A stretch of 64,000 nucleotides of DNA from positions 101,118-165,117 of the forward strand of contig JACJNY010000057.1 of NCBI GenBank assembly GCA_014695295.1. Direction: 5' to 3'. The notes under the pieces are model-generated. The model was not told the origin of the DNA. It was given only the letters and a program-made list of their open reading frames with translations, and searched no databases. Shown here piece after piece: positions 8,481 to 16,957 of this stretch (its first letter is position 1; every line of letters begins with the position of its first letter). A program made the position numbers and the translations under genes. Source of the DNA: Microcoleus sp. FACHB-61. GTDB lineage: Bacteria; Cyanobacteriota; Cyanobacteriia; Cyanobacteriales; Microcoleaceae.

Positions 8481-9554
8481 ATGGTAAACGCGCCGACAGG
8501 GGAAACCCGCCTGGGCCCGACCGATCAGGTGCAAGCCTTAGACCGCGATTGCACAACCCTATCTCGTCACGTACTCCAGCAACTTCACAGCTTTTCAACA
8601 GATGCTCAGGATCTCAGCGCCCTGATGAATCGCATCGGACTAGCTGCCAAGCTGATCGCCAGGCGACTCAGCAGAGCCGGATTAATGGCAGATGCCTTGG
8701 GGTTTACAGGGGCTACGAACGTGCAGGGAGAATCCGTCAAAAAGATGGATATCTATGCCAATGAAGTGTTTATCTCGGTATTCCAGCAAAGCGGACTTGT
8801 CTGCCGCTTGGCTTCGGAGGAAATGGAAAAACCCTACTACATTCCCGAAAACTGTCCGATCGGACGCTACAGTCTGCTCTACGACCCCATAGACGGTTCT
8901 TCCAATCTTGACATCAATCTCAATGTCGGCTCAATATTCAGCATCCGCAAGCAAGAGGGGGACGATGAAGACGGTTCTGCTTCCGACTTGCTGCAACACG
9001 GACACAAACAAATAGCGGCCGGCTACGTACTCTACGGCCCGAGTACCATGCTGGTTTATTCGATCGGTCAGGGCGTTCATTCCTTTACCCTCGATCCCAG
9101 TTTGGGCGAGTTTATTCTAGCTAACGAAAACATTAAGGTTCCCGATCGCGGCCCGATTTACAGCGTTAATGAAGGCAACTTCTGGCAGTGGGAGGAATCT
9201 TTGAGGGACTACATTCGCTACGTACACCGCAGCGAAGGCTACAGCGCCCGGTACGGCGGGGCTTTGGTGGGAGATTTCCACCGCATTTTATTCCAGGGAG
9301 GCGTGTTTTTGTACCCGGGAACGGTGAAAAACCCCGAGGGCAAATTGCGCTTGCTCTACGAATCGGCTCCTTTGGCGTTTTTGATGGAGCAAGCCGGCGG
9401 GCGCGCCAGTACGGGAGTTCAAGACATCTTGGATGTAGTGCCGACCAAACTGCACGAGCGATCGCCCTTGATTGTCGGCAGTAAAGAAAATGTAGCGATG
9501 GTCGAGTCTTTTATTCAAGATCGAGCGCGCAATCCTAGAACAGTCCAAGGGTGA
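8481..9554 (+). CDS. fbp: Class I fructose-1,6-bisphosphatase
   Basis: Hydrolyses fructose-1,6-bisphosphate to fructose-6-phosphate, feeding gluconeogenesis and the pentose phosphate route. 357 residues from the ATG at 8481, which has a strong ribosome binding site (AGGGAGGA, 8463-8470). The frame extends to a GTG at 8421, but that start would translate the ribosome binding site. Conserved '[17 protein letters not shown]' (19-35), metal ligands in 'ASEEMEKP' (111-118) and 'DPIDGSSN' (135-142), and '[20 protein letters not shown]' near the C-terminus match class I enzymes. First gene of a cluster fbp-tal-zwf-opcA, the same order known from Nostoc, where these genes serve dark and heterotrophic carbon metabolism. 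A 212-bp repeat-filled spacer separates it from tal. Confidence 0.95.
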   Translation: MVNAPTGETRLGPTDQVQALDRDCTTLSRHVLQQLHSFSTDAQDLSALMNRIGLAAKLIARRLSRAGLMADALGFTGATNVQGESVKKMDIYANEVFISVFQQSGLVCRLASEEMEKPYYIPENCPIGRYSLLYDPIDGSSNLDINLNVGSIFSIRKQEGDDEDGSASDLLQHGHKQIAAGYVLYGPSTMLVYSIGQGVHSFTLDPSLGEFILANENIKVPDRGPIYSVNEGNFWQWEESLRDYIRYVHRSEGYSARYGGALVGDFHRILFQGGVFLYPGTVKNPEGKLRLLYESAPLAFLMEQAGGRASTGVQDILDVVPTKLHERSPLIVGSKENVAMVESFIQDRARNPRTVQG

Positions 9555-9766
9555 AGGAAGTTCGGCAACGGATTGTGTAACGGATGTAACGGATGTAACG
9601 GATGTCAGGAAGAAGGAAGAGGGAAGAAGGAAGAGGGTTTTAACTTATAACTTTCGACTCCCAATTACCAATTCCCCATTGCCAATTTTCAATTACCAAT
9701 TTTCAATTTTCAATTTCCAATTTCCAAGTCCCAATTAACAGCTATCAAATTGTAGGAGTTAAAGTA
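9555..9766. repeat. Composite intergenic repeat: 9-mer array, purine tract, CAATT repeats
   Basis: Begins with a TTCGGCAACGGATT motif, then three tandem TAACGGATG units (9578-9604), then a purine tract of GAAGGAAGAGG units, then tandem AATTACCAATT/TTTTCAATT units to ~9735. The first module recurs at 32657 and twice at 44288-44395. The CAATT module recurs, in coding DNA, inside mutS2. A ribosome binding site for tal (TAGGAG, ~9752) lies at the end. Confidence 0.85.
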
Positions 9767-10921
9767 ATGACGGCAACGCCAACGAATCACCTGTTAGAAA
9801 TCAAAGAAATTGGCCAAAGCATCTGGATGGACAATTTGACTCGCGATCTCATCAAGTCTGGCGAACTCAAACAGATGATTGAAAGTCGGGGACTGCGCGG
9901 GATTACATCTAATCCGGCTATTTTTGAGAAAGCGATCGCGGGTAATGTGATTTACGACGCGGATATCGAAGCGGGCATCCGGGCGGGCAAATCTGTAATG
10001 GAGATTTACGAATCTCTGGTATTTGAAGATATCCGCAACGCTTGCGACATCTTCGCCCCAGTTTACGCAGAGTCTAAGGGTTTGGACGGCTACATTAGCA
10101 TTGAAGTGCCACCGACGATCGCTAACGACACAGAAAGCACGATTAGCGAAGCCATGCGCTATTACCAAGCCCTCGGCAAAGAAAACGTGATGATTAAGAT
10201 TCCGGGAACCGCTCAAGGTTTGCCCGCAGTCGAGCGAGTCATCAGCGAAGGCATTAACGTTAACGTGACTTTACTGTTCTCCGTTGACAGCTACGTCGAA
10301 ACCTTCTGGGCTTACATTCGCGGTTTGGAAGCGCGGGCGGCTAAAGGTTTGGATGTGAGCAATATTGCTTCTGTTGCCAGTTTCTTCTTGAGCCGGATCG
10401 ACATCAATGTCGATGGCAAGATTGACGAGAAACTCAAAAATGTCACAGATATTTCCACAAAAGCTAAACTGGAAGCGGTGAAGGGGAAAGTGGCGATCGC
10501 CAATGCGAAGATCGCTTACCAGAAGTATAAAGAGATCGTAGCGAGCGATCGCTGGCAAGCTTTAGCAGCCAAAGGAGCGAAAGTGCAGCGCTTGCTGTGG
10601 GCTTCCACCAGCACCAAAAACCCCAACTACAGCGATGTCATGTACGTCGATGAACTAATCGGCCCGGACACCGTTAACACTTTGCCGCCGAACACCGTTG
10701 AAGCTTGTTTCGATCACTGCGATGTCGCACCCCGGATTGAGAACAACGTTGCAGAAGCTTACACCCTGATCGAAAGTCTCAAAGATCCCGACATCGACAT
10801 CAACTTGGACAAAGTGATGGAAGACTTGCTCCTCGACGGGATTGAGAAATTTGTCACCCCGTTCCAATCCCTGATGGATTCCTTGCAAGAGAAAGTGCAG
10901 AAGTTGTCACCCGTCGCTTAG
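9767..10921 (+). CDS. tal: Transaldolase
   Basis: Transfers a dihydroxyacetone unit between sedoheptulose-7-phosphate and glyceraldehyde-3-phosphate in the non-oxidative pentose phosphate branch; cytosolic. 384 residues, starting at an ATG with TAGGAG about 10 nt upstream. Signature 'GITSNPAIFEKAI' (45-57) and the Schiff-base lysine in 'NVMIKIPGTAQGLPAVE' (Lys144) are present, as is 'LLWASTSTKNPNYSDVMYVD'. Length fits the longer bacterial and cyanobacterial form. Second gene of the fbp-tal-zwf-opcA cluster. A strong hairpin lies 84 bp downstream, which could uncouple it from zwf. Confidence 0.95.
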   Translation: MTATPTNHLLEIKEIGQSIWMDNLTRDLIKSGELKQMIESRGLRGITSNPAIFEKAIAGNVIYDADIEAGIRAGKSVMEIYESLVFEDIRNACDIFAPVYAESKGLDGYISIEVPPTIANDTESTISEAMRYYQALGKENVMIKIPGTAQGLPAVERVISEGINVNVTLLFSVDSYVETFWAYIRGLEARAAKGLDVSNIASVASFFLSRIDINVDGKIDEKLKNVTDISTKAKLEAVKGKVAIANAKIAYQKYKEIVASDRWQALAAKGAKVQRLLWASTSTKNPNYSDVMYVDELIGPDTVNTLPPNTVEACFDHCDVAPRIENNVAEAYTLIESLKDPDIDINLDKVMEDLLLDGIEKFVTPFQSLMDSLQEKVQKLSPVA

Positions 10922-11004
10922 GCAGATATGTGTATCCTGAAAGGCAGAAGCATTTAGGAATCAGAATAGATAATTATTTGGGTTCTTAAATGCTGAGTTT
11001 TAAA

Positions 11005-11054
11005 TCCTCTCTAGGAGTTTTGAGATTAATGGCTCTCAGAGTTCCTAGAGAGGA
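11005..11054. repeat. 20-bp-stem hairpin between tal and zwf
   Basis: Left arm 11005-11024 and right arm 11035-11054 pair over 20 bp with three G-U wobbles and no mismatch; the outer 12 bp (TCCTCTCTAGGA) are perfect. The 10-nt loop is ATTAATGGCT. No T tract follows (AAAATCATC), so it is not a standard terminator. It could be an mRNA processing or stability element, or a small palindromic repeat. Confidence 0.8.
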
Positions 11055-11074
11055 AAATCATCTGCCTCCTCTAG

Positions 11075-11179
11075 CAGTATGAAGAACCGATTAACTCTCT
11101 CACCCAGCAACTAGCAGAAATGACCGCCAACTATCATGGTGTCTTGGCACGGTTAACAACACTAGAACAAGGAAAATAA
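11075..11179 (+). pseudogene. Start-less coiled-coil tail fragment upstream of zwf
   Basis: Frame bounded upstream by TAG (11072-11074) and ending TAA (11177-11179) reads 'QYEEPINSLTQQLAEMTANY' and 'HGVLARLTTLEQGK'. The heptad-like pattern and clean ending look like the C-terminus of a lost gene. It runs to 3 nt before the zwf start. It could instead be chance; no start codon gives a plausible protein. Confidence 0.35.
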
Positions 11180-11182
11180 ATA

Positions 11183-12712
11183 ATGGTAACGCTACTTGAA
11201 AATCCACTGCGGGTCGGTTTGCGAAAAGAACGGGTGCCGGAACCACAAATTCTGGTAATCTTCGGAGCTTCTGGGGATCTCACCCAGCGCAAACTCGTAC
11301 CTGCAATTTATCAGATGAAGCGCGATCGACGCTTGCCACCGGAAACTACCGTCGTGGGAGTAGCCCGCCGCCCTTGGAGTCACGATTACTTCCGAGAGCA
11401 AATGCGCGAAGGCATTGAAGAATTTGGCGGCGGCATTGGCAATGAAGAATTTTGGCAAGATTTCGCTCAAGGTTTGTACTACTGTCCCGGCGACATTGAC
11501 AACCCCGAAAGCTATCAAAAACTCAAAGCTTTCTTAGCGGATCTCGACGAAGAAAGGAGAACTCGCGGCAATCACATATTTTATCTCTCGGTTTCCCCGA
11601 ACTTTTTCCCAGAAGCAATTAGGCAACTGGGCGCGGCTCAAATGTTGACAGATCCAGCAAAACACCGCTTGGTAATTGAAAAACCCTTCGGCCGCGACTT
11701 GAGTTCGGCAAAAGCTCTCAACCGAGTCGTGCAGCAGGTTTGCCAAGAACAGCAAGTTTACCGGATCGACCACTATTTGGGTAAAGAAACTGTTCAGAAC
11801 TTAATGGTGTTCCGGTTTGCTAACGCGATTTTTGAACCGCTGTGGAATCGGCAATTTGTCGATCACGTACAAATTACAGTTGCAGAAACAGTAGGCGTAG
11901 AAGACCGGGCGGGTTACTACGAATCCTCTGGGGCGTTGCGGGATATGCTGCAAAACCACTTGATGCAGATTTTCTGTCTGACGGCGATGGAACCGCCGAA
12001 CTCGCTCGACGCTGACAGCATCCGCACCGAAAAGATGAAAGTTCTGCAAGCAACTCGCTTGGCAGATTTGCATAACTTGGACTTCTCAGCGATTCGGGGT
12101 CAATATTCCGCAGGTTGGATGAAGGGCAAACAGGTGCCGGGATATCACGAAGAACCGGGGGTGGCTCCCAACTCGACAACGCCGACTTTTGTGGCGATGA
12201 AGTTTATGATTGACAACTGGCGCTGGCAGGGAGTGCCTTTTTACCTGCGAACCGGCAAGCGGTTGCCGAAAAAAGTTAGCGAAATTGCGATTCAGTTCCG
12301 CGAAGTTCCGCTGTTAATTTTTCAGTCCGCGGCCCAACAAACTACTCCTAACGTTTTGACTATGCGCGTGCATCCGAACGAGGGGATTTCGCTGAGGTTT
12401 GAGGCGAAAATGCCGGGGCCGGATTTGCGGACGCGGACGGTGGATATGGATTTCAGTTACGGTTCTTCCTTTGGGGTGACATCTTCGGATGCTTACGATC
12501 GACTGTTAATTGACTGTATGCTGGGCGACCAAACTTTGTTTACCCGTTCTGATGAAGTGGAAGAAGCTTGGCGGGTGGTAACGCCGGCGCTGATGGAGTG
12601 GGAATCGTCCAACGACCAAGATTTGGTTCCTAAATACGAAGCGGGTACTTGGGAACCTGCGGAAGCAGAACTCCTAATTAACAGAGACGGTCGCAAGTGG
12701 CGCAGACTTTAA
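11183..12712 (+). CDS. zwf: Glucose-6-phosphate 1-dehydrogenase
   Basis: Oxidises glucose-6-phosphate with NADP, the entry step of the oxidative pentose phosphate pathway. 509 residues. NADP-binding '[14 protein letters not shown]' (28-41), 'EKPFGRD' (166-172) and the active-site 'RIDHYLGKE' (194-202, His197) are intact. In cyanobacteria this enzyme is the main source of NADPH in the dark and is redox-controlled together with OpcA, encoded 164 bp downstream. The spacer between them is filled with tandem 7-mer repeats, so co-transcription is plausible but not shown by the sequence. Confidence 0.96.
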   Translation: MVTLLENPLRVGLRKERVPEPQILVIFGASGDLTQRKLVPAIYQMKRDRRLPPETTVVGVARRPWSHDYFREQMREGIEEFGGGIGNEEFWQDFAQGLYYCPGDIDNPESYQKLKAFLADLDEERRTRGNHIFYLSVSPNFFPEAIRQLGAAQMLTDPAKHRLVIEKPFGRDLSSAKALNRVVQQVCQEQQVYRIDHYLGKETVQNLMVFRFANAIFEPLWNRQFVDHVQITVAETVGVEDRAGYYESSGALRDMLQNHLMQIFCLTAMEPPNSLDADSIRTEKMKVLQATRLADLHNLDFSAIRGQYSAGWMKGKQVPGYHEEPGVAPNSTTPTFVAMKFMIDNWRWQGVPFYLRTGKRLPKKVSEIAIQFREVPLLIFQSAAQQTTPNVLTMRVHPNEGISLRFEAKMPGPDLRTRTVDMDFSYGSSFGVTSSDAYDRLLIDCMLGDQTLFTRSDEVEEAWRVVTPALMEWESSNDQDLVPKYEAGTWEPAEAELLINRDGRKWRRL

Positions 12713-12876
12713 GAGTCATGGGTCAGCAGTCATTAGTCAGCAGTCATTAGTTTATTGGTCAGGATTAGTCATTATTGATTAGCTAAGAACCAATTACTAA
12801 GAACCAATGACGAATGACTAATGACTAAGAACCAATGACGAATGACTAATAACAAATAAGAAGGGAGAAAAGATTT
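12713..12876. repeat. Tandem heptamer-type repeats (CATTAGT / ACCAATGACGA)
   Basis: Composed of GTCATTAGTCAGCAGTCATT units, then on the opposite sense AAGAACCAATGACGAATGAC units repeated twice. It is a short tandemly repeated sequence of the type widespread in filamentous cyanobacteria. Relatives are at 35315-35424 and 58583-58845. A ribosome binding site for opcA (AAGGGAG) follows at about 12861. Confidence 0.85.
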
Positions 12877-14241
12877 ATGACGATGACACCGATGAAAGCT
12901 CCGCCTCTGGTTTCGCTGCAAAATCCTAAAGATGTGTCGCTCGACCAAATAGAGGCCGAATTGAGTCAAATTTGGGAAAGTTACAGAGAATCGGGGTCAA
13001 AGGGCGATTCTCCGATCGCTAGTAGGGCAACAACTTTTACTTTTGTAGTCTACGAACCGGAAGAAACTCAGCGTTTATTAGCGGATCTGGGGTTTTACGA
13101 CGGGCCGGTGGACGGTATTACCGGGCCGATGACGGCATCTAGCATCAGGGCTGCTCAAAAAGCTTACGGCTTGCCGAGAACTGGCAAACCTAATGCTGAA
13201 TTGCTGGCGATTTTGCGGGAAGAAGTGGCTCGCAAAAATTCAAATGGCGAGGAGATGGGATCGAGTGGTTTGGGTTCGGGGGGTTCGGGCGTGGCTGACG
13301 CGATCGTGGCTGCCAATCCCTGCCGGATCATTGCTCTGTGCCCGACGGCGGGGGAAGATACGGGCGTGCAGGCTCAAGTGGCTGCTTATTGTCCGGTTCA
13401 CAAGCGCACCACTGGCAATCTGATCTGCTGCGAGTACATTACGCTCCGGGGTACGGAAGCTGCTTTGGAACGGGTGAGCGGCATCGTGACGGCGTTGACT
13501 ATCGCTGATTTGCCGACGCTGCTGTGGTGGAAAGCGAATCCTGATGCCGATCGAGGTTTGTTCCAGCGGCTGGCGGCAATTAGCAGTTCTGTGATTGTTG
13601 ACTCTAGCAGCTTTGCCGAGTCTGAATCTGAATTGCTGTTGATGCACAGTCTGATCGAGGAGGGAATTCCGATCGCGGATCTCAATTGGCGCCGGCTGGC
13701 CGCGTGGCAAGAGTTGGCGGCTGAGGCTTTTGACGCCCCGGAACGCCGCGCTGCGATTCGGGAAATCGATCGGGTGACGATCGATTACGAACACGGCAAT
13801 TCTACTCAAGCACTGATGTATTTGGGCTGGCTGGCGAGCCGGCTTCAGTGGCGTCCTGTTGCTTTCAAACAAGAGGAGGGCGATTACCACATCAAGCGAA
13901 TTAAATTCGCGGGGCCGGACGAACGGGTTGTAGAAGCGGAGTTGGCTGCTATTCCTACTGCTGATACGGGCGATGTCCCGGGCGATTTGATTGCTCTGCG
14001 TTTGAGTTCTACGAACGAGAAGGCTGACTGCGGTACGGTTCTGTGTTCGGAAGTGGGCGGCTGTATGCGGATGGAAACGAAGGGTGGCGCTCAAACCGAT
14101 CGGTTTAACCAGGTGAGTCCTCTGTTCGATCAGGTGACGGAACAATTGCTGGGCCAACACTTGCTGAGTTGGGGCCGAGATGTGCTTTACGAAGAAAGTT
14201 TGGCAGTGACTGCTCAAATGCTGAAGTTAGCTAAGCGGTAA
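12877..14241 (+). CDS. opcA: Glucose-6-phosphate dehydrogenase assembly protein OpcA
   Basis: 454-residue OpcA, needed for assembly or allosteric activation of Zwf and thought to carry redox control. The N-terminal third has a small peptidoglycan-binding-like segment, 'EETQRLLADLGFYDGPVDGI' followed by 'TGPMTASSIRAAQKAYGLP' (about residues 62-105), as in other cyanobacterial OpcA. It then has the OpcA core with 'RVSGIVTALTIADLPTLLWW' and 'AQMLKLAKR' at the end. Cysteines that could serve redox control include those in 'CCEY' and 'DCGTVLCSEVGGC'. It lies directly downstream of zwf, as in other cyanobacteria. Confidence 0.94.
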   Translation: MTMTPMKAPPLVSLQNPKDVSLDQIEAELSQIWESYRESGSKGDSPIASRATTFTFVVYEPEETQRLLADLGFYDGPVDGITGPMTASSIRAAQKAYGLPRTGKPNAELLAILREEVARKNSNGEEMGSSGLGSGGSGVADAIVAANPCRIIALCPTAGEDTGVQAQVAAYCPVHKRTTGNLICCEYITLRGTEAALERVSGIVTALTIADLPTLLWWKANPDADRGLFQRLAAISSSVIVDSSSFAESESELLLMHSLIEEGIPIADLNWRRLAAWQELAAEAFDAPERRAAIREIDRVTIDYEHGNSTQALMYLGWLASRLQWRPVAFKQEEGDYHIKRIKFAGPDERVVEAELAAIPTADTGDVPGDLIALRLSSTNEKADCGTVLCSEVGGCMRMETKGGAQTDRFNQVSPLFDQVTEQLLGQHLLSWGRDVLYEESLAVTAQMLKLAKR

Positions 14242-14497
14242 AAAGAGGGAAGAAGGAAGAAGGAAGAAGGAAGAAGGATTGAGTTAATATTCAGTGGGGC
14301 AGGCAATGTCTGCCCTACTTTTTTAGGAGTTATGAATTTTAAGTTAGGAGTTTTGAATTAATCCTGTTATTTAACTCAAAACTCTAAATTACTTCCCAAA
14401 AGCCACTAAATTACCTCTCTTCTTCTCATTCTTCCTTCGCGCCCTTCGCGTCTTCGCGGTTGGTTAAATATGTATTTTTTGTAACTAATCTAGAACT
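14242..14497. repeat. Repeat-filled intergenic region upstream of cobB
   Basis: Contains a purine tract of tandem GAAGAAG units (14243-14276), a GGGCAGGCAATGTCTGCCCTAC palindrome-like unit near 14297-14317, and TTCGCGCCCTTCGCGTCTTC (14426-14462 region). The last recurs in inverted sense just after cobB at 16044-16075, so cobB is bracketed by inverted copies. No gene seen. Confidence 0.7.
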
Positions 14498-16042
14498 ATG
14501 GCTTTAGTAATTGCTGGCGAACGCAGCGGGGCGGGAAAGACTACTGTAACGATCGCCCTTTTAGCTTATTTAATCCGTCGCGGCTTGAATGTTCAATCTT
14601 TTAAGGTAGGCCCGGATTACATCGATCCGATGTTTCATGCTTTTGTCACTGGTCGGCCCTGTCGGAATTTAGACGCGATATTAACCTCTGAAGGTTACGT
14701 GCAGAAGTGTTTTTATCGTCATATTCAAGATGCGAATTATGCCTTAGTTGAAGGGGTGATGGGACTATTTGATGGAGTGAGTCGAAAAAATCAGGAATCA
14801 CGAAGCCACGACACGGATTTTGACGCGGATACACGGATTAATTCTCGAAAAGAAGAAGGCAATTATGATTTTTCCTTTGCTTCTACGGCTCATGTTGCTT
14901 CTTTGCTGAATTTGCCGGTATTGTTTGTGATAGATTGCAGCAGGCTCTCTGGTTCTGTGGCTGCGATCGCGCACGGTTTTCGTTCTTTTAACCCTGACCT
15001 TAAATTCGCTGGTTTGGTGCTGAATCGGGTGGCGAGCGATCGACATTTGGAGTTGCTTCAAGATGCTCTAAAACCGCTCAATTTACCTATTTTGGGCGTT
15101 TTGCGTAGGGATGAGGCTGTTACTATTCCCGATCGACATTTGGGTTTGATTCCTGCTGAGGAGTTGCCGAATCTTCATGCTGCGATCGATAAACTGGCTG
15201 ATTTGGCTGCTGTTAGTTTTGACTGGGAGCAACTTTTGCCTTTGTTGGCTGCAACTCGAAATGAGGGGGGTGAGGGGTCTGAGCAACTTTCGGCTAGGCA
15301 CAGTCTCCCTTCGGTTATTTTAACTAAAAAAGATGATGTTGTCAACTCTTTGGGAAAACAATTTGGAGTGAGGATTGCAGTTGCGCGCGATCGGGCTTTT
15401 AATTTTTACTATCAGGACAATCTTGATTTGTTGGAAGAGTTGGGTGCGGAGTTGGTGTTTTGGAGTCCCCTTGATGATGCTGTTTTTCCTGACAATGTGC
15501 AAGGGTTATATTTTGGTGGTGGTTTTCCCGAAGTGTTTGCTCAAAAATTGAGCGGTAATGTTTTAATTCGGGATGCGGTAAGAAGTGCGATTTTTTCGGG
15601 AATGCCGACTTATGCGGAGTGCGGCGGTTTGATGTATTTGTGCGATTCTATTGTAGACTTCGATGGCAATTCTTGGCCAGGGGTGGGTGTGTTGAAAACT
15701 GCTGCTGCGATGGGAAAGCGTTTGACGCTGGGATACCGAGAAGCTGTGGCGGTGAGGGATAGTTCGGTGTTAACTGCTCTTGATGAGGTTTGGGGACATG
15801 AGTTTCATCGATCGCATTTAACTGTTGAACCGAGTAATCCAGTTTATCACAGTTGGAGGTATGGAAAGCGGGGCGAAGTTGAGGCGGTTGCTGAAGGTTG
15901 GGGAGTTTGTCAGGTGCACGCTTCTTATTTGCATTTGCATTGGGGTGCTCGGCCTGATATTCCGGCTCGTTTTTTGCAGCAGTGTGCTGATTTTGATTGT
16001 AAGGGTGTTTTGGGCGATCGATCTCAAGTAATATCTTTTTAA
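14498..16042 (+). CDS. cobB: Cobyrinate a,c-diamide synthase
   Basis: ATP- and glutamine-dependent amidation of carboxylates a and c of cobyrinate in B12 synthesis (CbiA/CobB family); cytosolic. 514 residues. The N-terminal ATPase has P-loop 'GERSGAGKTTVT' (7-18) and 'GPDYIDPMFH'. The C-terminal GATase_3 domain has 'YFGGGFPEVFAQ' and the nucleophile Cys in 'YAECGGLMYL'. Residues ~94-127, between 'VEGVMGLFDG' and 'STAHVASLLNLP', are extra compared with the family and are encoded by a dispersed repeat (see next entry). No riboswitch or other B12 gene was recognised nearby. Confidence 0.93.
   Translation: MALVIAGERSGAGKTTVTIALLAYLIRRGLNVQSFKVGPDYIDPMFHAFVTGRPCRNLDAILTSEGYVQKCFYRHIQDANYALVEGVMGLFDGVSRKNQESRSHDTDFDADTRINSRKEEGNYDFSFASTAHVASLLNLPVLFVIDCSRLSGSVAAIAHGFRSFNPDLKFAGLVLNRVASDRHLELLQDALKPLNLPILGVLRRDEAVTIPDRHLGLIPAEELPNLHAAIDKLADLAAVSFDWEQLLPLLAATRNEGGEGSEQLSARHSLPSVILTKKDDVVNSLGKQFGVRIAVARDRAFNFYYQDNLDLLEELGAELVFWSPLDDAVFPDNVQGLYFGGGFPEVFAQKLSGNVLIRDAVRSAIFSGMPTYAECGGLMYLCDSIVDFDGNSWPGVGVLKTAAAMGKRLTLGYREAVAVRDSSVLTALDEVWGHEFHRSHLTVEPSNPVYHSWRYGKRGEVEAVAEGWGVCQVHASYLHLHWGARPDIPARFLQQCADFDCKGVLGDRSQVISF
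14777..14878. repeat. In-frame dispersed repeat inside cobB
   Basis: Core CACGGATTTTGACGCGGATA then CACGGATTAATTC (14812-14842). The opposite strand of the same family is at 24090-24121 (TTAATCCGTGTATCCGTGTG). It encodes 'SRSHDTDFDADTRINSRK', a charged loop between two conserved CobB motifs, without breaking the frame. Confidence 0.75.
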
Positions 16043-16254
16043 CGAACCGCGAAGACGCGAAGGACACGAAGGAAGAGAAAGAAGAGGAAGCAGAATATAG
16101 GTAATGTCTGTAGCGATTTGGAGGTAAATCTATTCAGTTTTTTGTGGAACAATTCGGAAAGCCTATTGCTGGCTGCGTCCCGAGTAGAAATTAAGTCGTC
16201 TTACTATTTATATTAGAATATTTATGGCCGAGAAAGCTAGGGGTGTTGGGATTT

Positions 16255-16746
16255 ATGAGCGAATCACTTTTGACTAAGCAGTTGTCCGCGCAATGGGTGA
16301 CACGGGAGAATTTTCGGAGTTACGGTCAAGTTATCTTTGCGGCTGTTGATGGCAAGTCTTTCGATGCTGAGGACGCTCAGTTAAACTTGCAAAATGGTGT
16401 TCCTAGATTTTACATTATGCGTCTCCAGAAGAAAGGTCGCAAGTTTGGCAAAATTACGCGGCACGTTCAATGTACTCAGTGTTTGGGTTCTTTGGAGGGG
16501 AAGGATTGGTTGATGGCGGTTGCGCCTCCTGGGGATAGCTATAAACCGAGTTTAGAGGATATGGCTGCTTTTCGGATTCCGGGCAATTGTTTTATTAAGT
16601 TAGATGTGGGAACTTGGCACGCTGGGCCGTATTTTGATGCGGATTTTGTTGATTTTTACAATCTGGAATTAAGCGATACTAATGTGGTTGACCATTTTAG
16701 CTTTGATTTTGTGAAAAATCACAATCTGGAGTTTGAGATTGTCTGA
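16255..16746 (+). CDS. Ureidoglycolate lyase (AllA)-like cupin protein
   Basis: 163-residue protein related to AllA/ureidoglycolate hydrolase, a cupin-fold family acting at the end of purine and allantoin breakdown. Visible family features are 'ENFRSYGQVIFAAVDGK', 'RFYIMRLQKKGRKFGKITRH' and 'FIKLDVGTWHAGPYF', with the metal-binding-like His residues of the cupin barrel. The ATG at 16255 is preferred over the GTG at 16243. Downstream lie a cytosine-deaminase family enzyme and an AtzG/AtzE-like amidase, so this could be part of a small nitrogen-compound catabolic neighbourhood. In cyanobacteria this family may have a different substrate. Confidence 0.75.
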   Translation: MSESLLTKQLSAQWVTRENFRSYGQVIFAAVDGKSFDAEDAQLNLQNGVPRFYIMRLQKKGRKFGKITRHVQCTQCLGSLEGKDWLMAVAPPGDSYKPSLEDMAAFRIPGNCFIKLDVGTWHAGPYFDADFVDFYNLELSDTNVVDHFSFDFVKNHNLEFEIV

Positions 16747-16957
16747 TGTTAGCGATTTGTAGTTGCGCTTTCTTTTGGGTGATTATTGTTATAGGTGGGT
16801 TTTTTGAGTAAGATTTTTTAACCGCAGAGGGCGCAGAGGACGCAGAGGAGGAGAAGGAGGGGGTTCGCAAGTGATTGGGGAATTCTTTTGGCCTCACTAG
16901 GCTGGCTCGCAACTAGGGAGGATAAAGTTTACAAGTATTAAAATAGGTGCAATTGTC
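16747..16957. repeat. Intergenic region with ACCGCAGAGG-type repeat
   Basis: Positions 16820-16862 read TTAACCGCAGAGGGCGCAGA then GGACGCAGAGGAGGAG, the same family as at 8218-8262. A short AT-rich stretch before the next gene may hold its promoter; no defined box was recognised. Confidence 0.65.

Noticed and set aside
13240..14217. Long minus-strand frame (325 codons) opposite opcA
   Set aside because: It lies wholly inside opcA, has Arg/Ser/Gln-rich text with no family pattern, and is explained by the codon bias of the real gene.
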